Positions 6,488-9,531 of a stretch of DNA of 9,531 nucleotides are shown here, piece by piece. The stretch's first letter is position 1. Every line of letters begins with the position of its first letter. The position numbers were made by a program, and so were the translations under genes. The notes beneath the pieces were generated by a model. It did not search any database. It was given only the letters and a program-made list of their open reading frames with translations, and was not told the origin of the DNA. The stretch lies in contig JAKVAO010000085.1 of NCBI GenBank assembly GCA_022447685.1, forward strand, positions 1 to 9,531, in the 5' to 3' direction. Source of the stretch: Candidatus Caenarcanales bacterium. GTDB lineage: Bacteria; Cyanobacteriota; Vampirovibrionia; LMEP-6097.

Positions 6488-6586
6488 AGAGTTAGTATCT
6501 CTGATATTTAGTTTATTTACTTCATTTTTAATTTTGTAATCTACATATTCATTGGTAATCGTAATGTTTTTCATTTTTGCGTCCAT
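6458..6586 (-). CDS. Possible small gene, 42 aa, unknown
   Basis: An open frame of 42 codons runs from the ATG at 6586 (or a second ATG at 6574) to a TGA at 6458-6460. The product is Lys/Asn-rich with alternating hydrophobic residues (MKNITITNEYVDYKIKNEVN at residues 5-24), with no signal or membrane segment. No proper Shine-Dalgarno precedes either ATG; only a GGAC lies about 7 nt before the second. It sits between two hairpins in the convergent region and overlaps the plus-strand terminator, so it may be chance in AT-rich DNA. Confidence 0.25.
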   Translation of the reverse strand: MDAKMKNITITNEYVDYKIKNEVNKLNIRDTNSKKMTFELNT

Positions 6587-6598
6587 TTGATTTTATGC

Positions 6599-6638
6599 AA
6601 AAACTATTCCTAATGATTAACTCATAAGGAATAGTTTT
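6599..6638 (-). terminator. Hairpin terminator between convergent genes
   Basis: The arms 6600-6611 and 6627-6638 (AAAACTATTCCT with AGGAATAGTTTT) are perfectly complementary over 12 bp. After one A-A mismatch the stem continues with ATGA/TCAT, leaving a 5-nt loop. On the minus strand the stem runs into UUUUUGC, and on the plus strand into UUUUCG. It lies 20 bp past the stop of the minus-strand gene at 6659 and probably ends that transcript. It may also back up the plus-strand terminator at 6408. Confidence 0.75.
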
Positions 6639-6658
6639 CGTTGTAATGAAATTTATTT

Positions 6659-7165
6659 TTAGATATCTGCAATTGGTGTTTTATCTAAATATGCAGGTAC
6701 TGTTACTTGTGATTTGTTTTCTAGAGGTCTACTTAATAACTCATTGAGTTTAGCAGGATCTCTCATAGTTAAGACAATGTTTAAAACTCTATCACTCGTC
6801 TCACTATTTTTAATGTCACCACCAAGATTGAGTACGGTTTCTAAATTTTTTAGTCCTTCTTCACTGACGTTGTCCTTTGATTTAAGAATCACTAATGCTT
6901 CTTCTGCACTTTTGCCTTCTGATCTTAGTTGAGAGTAATCTAATGCAACTTGAGCCAATGGTTCTAAGATACCCATGTAACTATTTGCAATCTTGGCTTC
7001 AGCTTCAGCTTTCTTTGCAGGGTCTGACATCTGCTCAATAAGATTATCTGCTCGTTCTTTGTTCTTAATAACCTCATTTGCACCGTCTTTAATACTTTCT
7101 AAGGTCCTATTTTGGCTTGGCTTACTAGTATTTGTTTCTAGAGGTCTATTAACTGCATCTATCAT
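6659..7165 (-). CDS. Unrecognised helical protein (168 aa) with repeated RPLE motif
   Basis: I do not recognise this protein. It is soluble, mostly helical and charged, with no signal peptide or membrane segment. Residues 22-62 are a Lys/Glu/Ala-rich helix; residues 63-145 are further short helices that look like a small helical-repeat domain. Near-identical segments lie close to both ends: NRPLETNTS (6-14) and SRPLENKSQ (145-153). The DNA behind them shares a 14-bp word. The ATG at 7165 is preceded by AAAAAGGA with about 11 nt spacing. It follows the metalloprotease gene after 88 bp and is the last gene before the hairpin at 6599-6638, so it may be transcribed with the two genes upstream. 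A chaperone or adaptor role would fit the context but is not shown. Confidence 0.65.
   Translation of the reverse strand: MIDAVNRPLETNTSKPSQNRTLESIKDGANEVIKNKERADNLIEQMSDPAKKAEAEAKIANSYMGILEPLAQVALDYSQLRSEGKSAEEALVILKSKDNVSEEGLKNLETVLNLGGDIKNSETSDRVLNIVLTMRDPAKLNELLSRPLENKSQVTVPAYLDKTPIADI
6718..7148. repeat. 14-bp direct repeat near both ends of the 168-aa gene
   Basis: TTTCTAGAGGTCTA occurs at 6718-6731 and 7135-7148; the span given runs from one copy to the other. Both copies lie inside the coding region and encode the two RPLE segments in the same frame. This may be an internal duplication of a functional peptide, or coincidence. Confidence 0.4.
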
Positions 7166-7253
7166 AATTTCTTTTATCCTTTTTATTTGCGTCCTTGCGT
7201 ATATACAAGTTCTATTTTGTTGATTTTTTAATATTAAACTTCATAAGATACTC

Positions 7254-8438
7254 TTAACTTTCGTTGATCAGCTTGACTCCAAACAACTCTTCGCCTATTT
7301 TGTGAATTCTGCCATCATCTAATTTACCTCTTGAAAGAAGTTTCTGTGTGAATTCTTCGAAGCTTATATCTGGATCTTTTTCTTGAACTTTGTTCCAGAG
7401 TTTAGCTATTAATATACTTCCTGTTGCATAGCTTAAGCTTTGTAACAGGTCTTCTCCCCTTTCTGAGCTTATTCTTTCTACATATTTGTTAGCTGCTTCT
7501 TCGGAGCCCACTATTTTTTCTTGGAGTAGGTATTCAATGGCTTCTTCCTTTGAAATTACTTTACTCTGAATATCAGCAATGAGAAAATTTCTTGCATCTC
7601 TGAGCATAACTGCTTTTATCGCTAATAATTTTTCTTCTGGGCTATAAAAATCATCTTCTTCTATTACTTTTTCTTCTATGAATTTTGCTATTCCCTCAGC
7701 CATTGGGTTATTGTTCACTAGGAATTTTTGATGATCTGCTGCATGAACTAATTCGTGTATTGAGATTGCTTTTGTTAGCTTCTTGTAATATGCGTCTGAA
7801 TCTAGATTTGCACTTGCAATATAGAAACGTCCATCTTGCACATAGGCTGTTTTATCGAGAGTTACGGTATCTTCCAATATCTCAGGGCTCTCAAATTCTC
7901 CTAACCAGCCTTTACTTTGAAGATATTTCATGGCTTCCTTTGTGTTCTTTTTGAAGCCCTGCATTAACTCCTCAGGACTTTGGTATTTATTTTCTTCAAT
8001 TCTTTCTAAGACTTCATACCAATTTGTTGTACTTGGATCAATTTCTTTTGCTGTTTGCTCTGCAAGTTTTTTTAACTTTTGGTATCTTTCCTTGGATAAG
8101 CTACTTAATCCACTTAGGCTCAATCCAAATTGATCTTGAGCTATTTCTTCAATATTTGAGTCAGATTTAGAAATATTTTCAAATTGATACCTAGCAGTGT
8201 TTCCTGGTTGAGAACTAAGATCCACCCCTTCTTGTTCTAGCCATTTATCTACCAGGATAATAAGGTTGTGATGTTCTTGATTCTTTAAAACTTCTTCTCT
8301 GCTCACAAATTCGTCATTGTTTGCATCAACTTGCCTAAATCTTTCATTGAATTTATCTGTAAACTCTTTGTTGAAACCAAGCGTCTTAGTTAGTTCAAAT
8401 ATTTTTTTTAAACTTAAACCAAAACTCGCAATAGCCAT
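7254..8438 (-). CDS. Putative zinc metalloprotease (HExxH) with N-terminal EF-hand
   Basis: The protein has 394 residues. DANNDEFVSREE (38-49) is a complete EF-hand calcium loop, with Asp1, Asn3, Asp5, Ser9 and Glu12 in place and helices on both sides. The catalytic motif is HELVH (228-232). Glu248, sixteen residues later in MAEGIAKFIEE, is well placed as the third zinc ligand, as in gluzincins (peptidase MA clan). A later SYATGSILIAKLW (336-348) resembles the Tyr-containing segment found past the active site in that clan. I cannot name the family. There is no signal peptide; the N-terminal SLKKIFELTK helix is amphipathic. The start overlaps the stop of the upstream gene by one base (TAATG at 8436-8440), so translation is probably coupled to the Cys/His protein. 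The likely role is a calcium-responsive protease acting on a wall-associated or target-cell protein; the substrate is unknown. Confidence 0.78.
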   Translation of the reverse strand: MAIASFGLSLKKIFELTKTLGFNKEFTDKFNERFRQVDANNDEFVSREEVLKNQEHHNLIILVDKWLEQEGVDLSSQPGNTARYQFENISKSDSNIEEIAQDQFGLSLSGLSSLSKERYQKLKKLAEQTAKEIDPSTTNWYEVLERIEENKYQSPEELMQGFKKNTKEAMKYLQSKGWLGEFESPEILEDTVTLDKTAYVQDGRFYIASANLDSDAYYKKLTKAISIHELVHAADHQKFLVNNNPMAEGIAKFIEEKVIEEDDFYSPEEKLLAIKAVMLRDARNFLIADIQSKVISKEEAIEYLLQEKIVGSEEAANKYVERISSERGEDLLQSLSYATGSILIAKLWNKVQEKDPDISFEEFTQKLLSRGKLDDGRIHKIGEELFGVKLINES

Positions 8439-9412
8439 TATGCTGTTCCAGTATATTGAATGTCTGAGTTCGGGATTACTAAATAAAGTGCATTATTGTT
8501 TTGGATTTGCTCTGTTAGTGAGAAGGTTTTATCTCTTGTTCCAAAGCCAGAATTATTGAAACCACCATGAGGACCATCTTTGTTACCGTTAGCTCCAGTA
8601 TTTTTATAAGTGATATCAAAACTACCATCAGGTTTATCAACCAGTTTTACATCGCTAAGTACTGCCATGTGTCCTTTAAGGTAATTAACTGTAGCACCAT
8701 TCATTTTTTCAACTAATTTTTGGGCTTCTTCTCGGCTCATATTCTTAAAATCATCTAAGCTATCTATTTTGAGTGCAGTTCCCATTCCCTTAGCCAGTAG
8801 TACTCCGCCATAGCCATAGGCAAGAGGGTGCCCTTCAATGGTTTGACCGTTTTCGAGAGTATAAGAATCATTCCATGCGTCAATCTTATCTTCTTTTAAT
8901 TTTTCAATAGCAGCAGCTGAGACTACCGCTACATCCTGAAGTGTTGTGCCATCTGGGAGTGTTTCATCTTTTAAGTTTGTTAGCCCTAAGTGTTTTTCAC
9001 CGAATTCTATTAAACAAGTTACACAATTCTTATTGATACTATCCGTTTTATGATTTAAGTCGTACTTTGCTCCAGAGTCTGCCTTTGCTTTTAAGTATCC
9101 ATTCAAATTATCTAAAAATTTATTACCACCACTACTCAGTATTGGGCTAGCAATTGACCCAGTTGGTGAGCTTGGATCTACTTCTTGTGCTCCTTGTTCT
9201 TTCCAGCCATCTTTTGGAGCAATGCTGTTAAGTAAGTTTTTATCATCAGCATTGGGACTTGAGAGGTTATTATAATCTATAGGTTGTAAATCTTGAGCTG
9301 TAATACCTAGAAAAGCCATTAATTCTGCATCATTACCAGCACGTGCGAGACCATTAACTCCCCGAATAGGAACCTGCAGGCTAGGTTCTGGATTAGCAAT
9401 TCTTATATTCAT
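8438..9412 (-). CDS. Putative cysteine hydrolase (Cys/His motif), no signal peptide
   Basis: The protein has 324 residues and I do not recognise a named family. Residues 1-125 are polar and Gly/Ser/Pro-rich, probably disordered. The folded part starts with INKNCVTCLIEFGEKHLG (126-143), where a Cys (130 or 133) stands at the start of a helix. KGHMAVLSDVKLV (247-259) puts His248 at the start of a strand, followed by FDITYKNTG with Asp266 and Asn271. Cys on a helix, then Gly-His opening a strand, then a polar residue on the next strand is the order seen in papain-fold hydrolases such as NlpC/P60, CHAP and C39 enzymes. The assignment is inference from motif order. Gly/Asn-rich loops follow (273-290). 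The ATG at 9412 has an excellent Shine-Dalgarno, AGGAG, about 9 nt upstream. It overlaps the metalloprotease gene by one base and probably leads that operon. Confidence 0.65.
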   Translation of the reverse strand: MNIRIANPEPSLQVPIRGVNGLARAGNDAELMAFLGITAQDLQPIDYNNLSSPNADDKNLLNSIAPKDGWKEQGAQEVDPSSPTGSIASPILSSGGNKFLDNLNGYLKAKADSGAKYDLNHKTDSINKNCVTCLIEFGEKHLGLTNLKDETLPDGTTLQDVAVVSAAAIEKLKEDKIDAWNDSYTLENGQTIEGHPLAYGYGGVLLAKGMGTALKIDSLDDFKNMSREEAQKLVEKMNGATVNYLKGHMAVLSDVKLVDKPDGSFDITYKNTGANGNKDGPHGGFNNSGFGTRDKTFSLTEQIQNNNALYLVIPNSDIQYTGTA

Positions 9413-9470
9413 AGCTCAATCTCCTATGAATATAAAGTAATAACTTAGACTTTATTCAGCAGCTCCCGTT

Positions 9471-9531
9471 TTAAGAGTTTTTCTTCTGTAGTGTAGTCTG
9501 TAGCGGGATTACAGTGCCTTGGGGAAAGTTA
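9471..9531 (-). CDS. Possible 3' end of an upstream minus-strand gene
   Basis: Reading inward from the right edge, one minus-strand frame stays open for 19 codons to a TAA at 9471-9473 (peptide NFPQGTVIPLQTTLQKKNS). This stretch is less AT-rich than the intergenic DNA around it, which fits coding. It lies 58 bp before the start at 9412. The piece is too short to identify and could be non-coding. Confidence 0.25.
   Translation of the reverse strand, partial: NFPQGTVIPLQTTLQKKNS

Noticed and set aside
7685..8133. Two plus-strand frames opposite the metalloprotease gene
   Set aside because: They are shadows of a gene with clear HExxH and EF-hand motifs; their composition is not protein-like and no ribosome site is seen.
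9445..9531. A second open minus-strand frame at the right edge, ending near 9445
   Set aside because: It begins with a TAA at 9529-9531 and has no start codon after it, so it cannot be a gene end without a frameshift.
1..9531. CRISPR array, insertion sequence, tRNA or phage module
   Set aside because: No regularly spaced repeats, terminal inverted repeats with a transposase, cloverleaf or phage structural gene is visible. The only repeats are the pair of ~50-bp upstream elements and one intragenic 14-bp word.

Overview
The window is AT-rich (about one third G+C by eye) and densely coding. It uses Shine-Dalgarno-led ATG starts and mostly TAA stops. The only gene assignable to a universal family is rpmA (ribosomal protein L27), so this is a bacterial chromosome rather than a phage or plasmid fragment. 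Sequence alone does not fix the lineage. The low G+C and several unrecognised proteins would suit a poorly sampled diderm group such as the non-photosynthetic Cyanobacteriota (Melainabacteria/Vampirovibrionia), but that is a guess. I see no tRNA, rRNA, transposase, integrase, phage structural gene or CRISPR array.

Layout. Left block, minus strand: a 416-aa protein with a C-terminal RlpA-like double-psi beta-barrel (74-1324); a 467-bp intergenic region (1325-1791) holding a promoter-like repeat, a structured leader, a candidate small RNA and a strong terminator; a 64-aa acidic protein (1792-1986) preceded by a second copy of the repeat; a 267-aa protein whose C-terminal His/Gly-Cys motif resembles L,D-transpeptidase-type enzymes (2119-2922); then rpmA (2999-3253). 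Middle block, plus strand, divergent from rpmA: two long helical proteins with C-terminal Gly-rich hydrophobic segments (3402-4925 and 5001-6401), ending at a terminator. Right block, minus strand and convergent with the middle: a Cys/His protein with thiol-hydrolase-like motifs (8438-9412), an EF-hand plus HExxH putative metalloprotease joined to it by a TAATG stop/start overlap (7254-8438), and a 168-aa helical protein (6659-7165) ending at a hairpin. A possible 42-codon gene lies between the convergent terminators.

How the genes may work together. Four proteins look like wall- or protein-cleaving enzymes: a barrel of the lytic-transglycosylase type, an L,D-transpeptidase-like domain, a cysteine-hydrolase candidate and a zinc protease. 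None has a Sec signal peptide. Their N-termini are instead polar or disordered, or short amphipathic helices. Two neighbours have hydrophobic C-terminal segments of the kind that could insert in a membrane. My working hypothesis is an accessory locus of substrates, and perhaps pore or tether proteins, for a dedicated Sec-independent export system (type III, flagellar, type IV or contractile), inserted around an orphan rpmA. No export machinery lies in the window, so this is inference. The two near-identical ~50-bp upstream repeats, each with an AACTAT..ATAGTT palindrome, suggest that at least two of the genes share a regulator.
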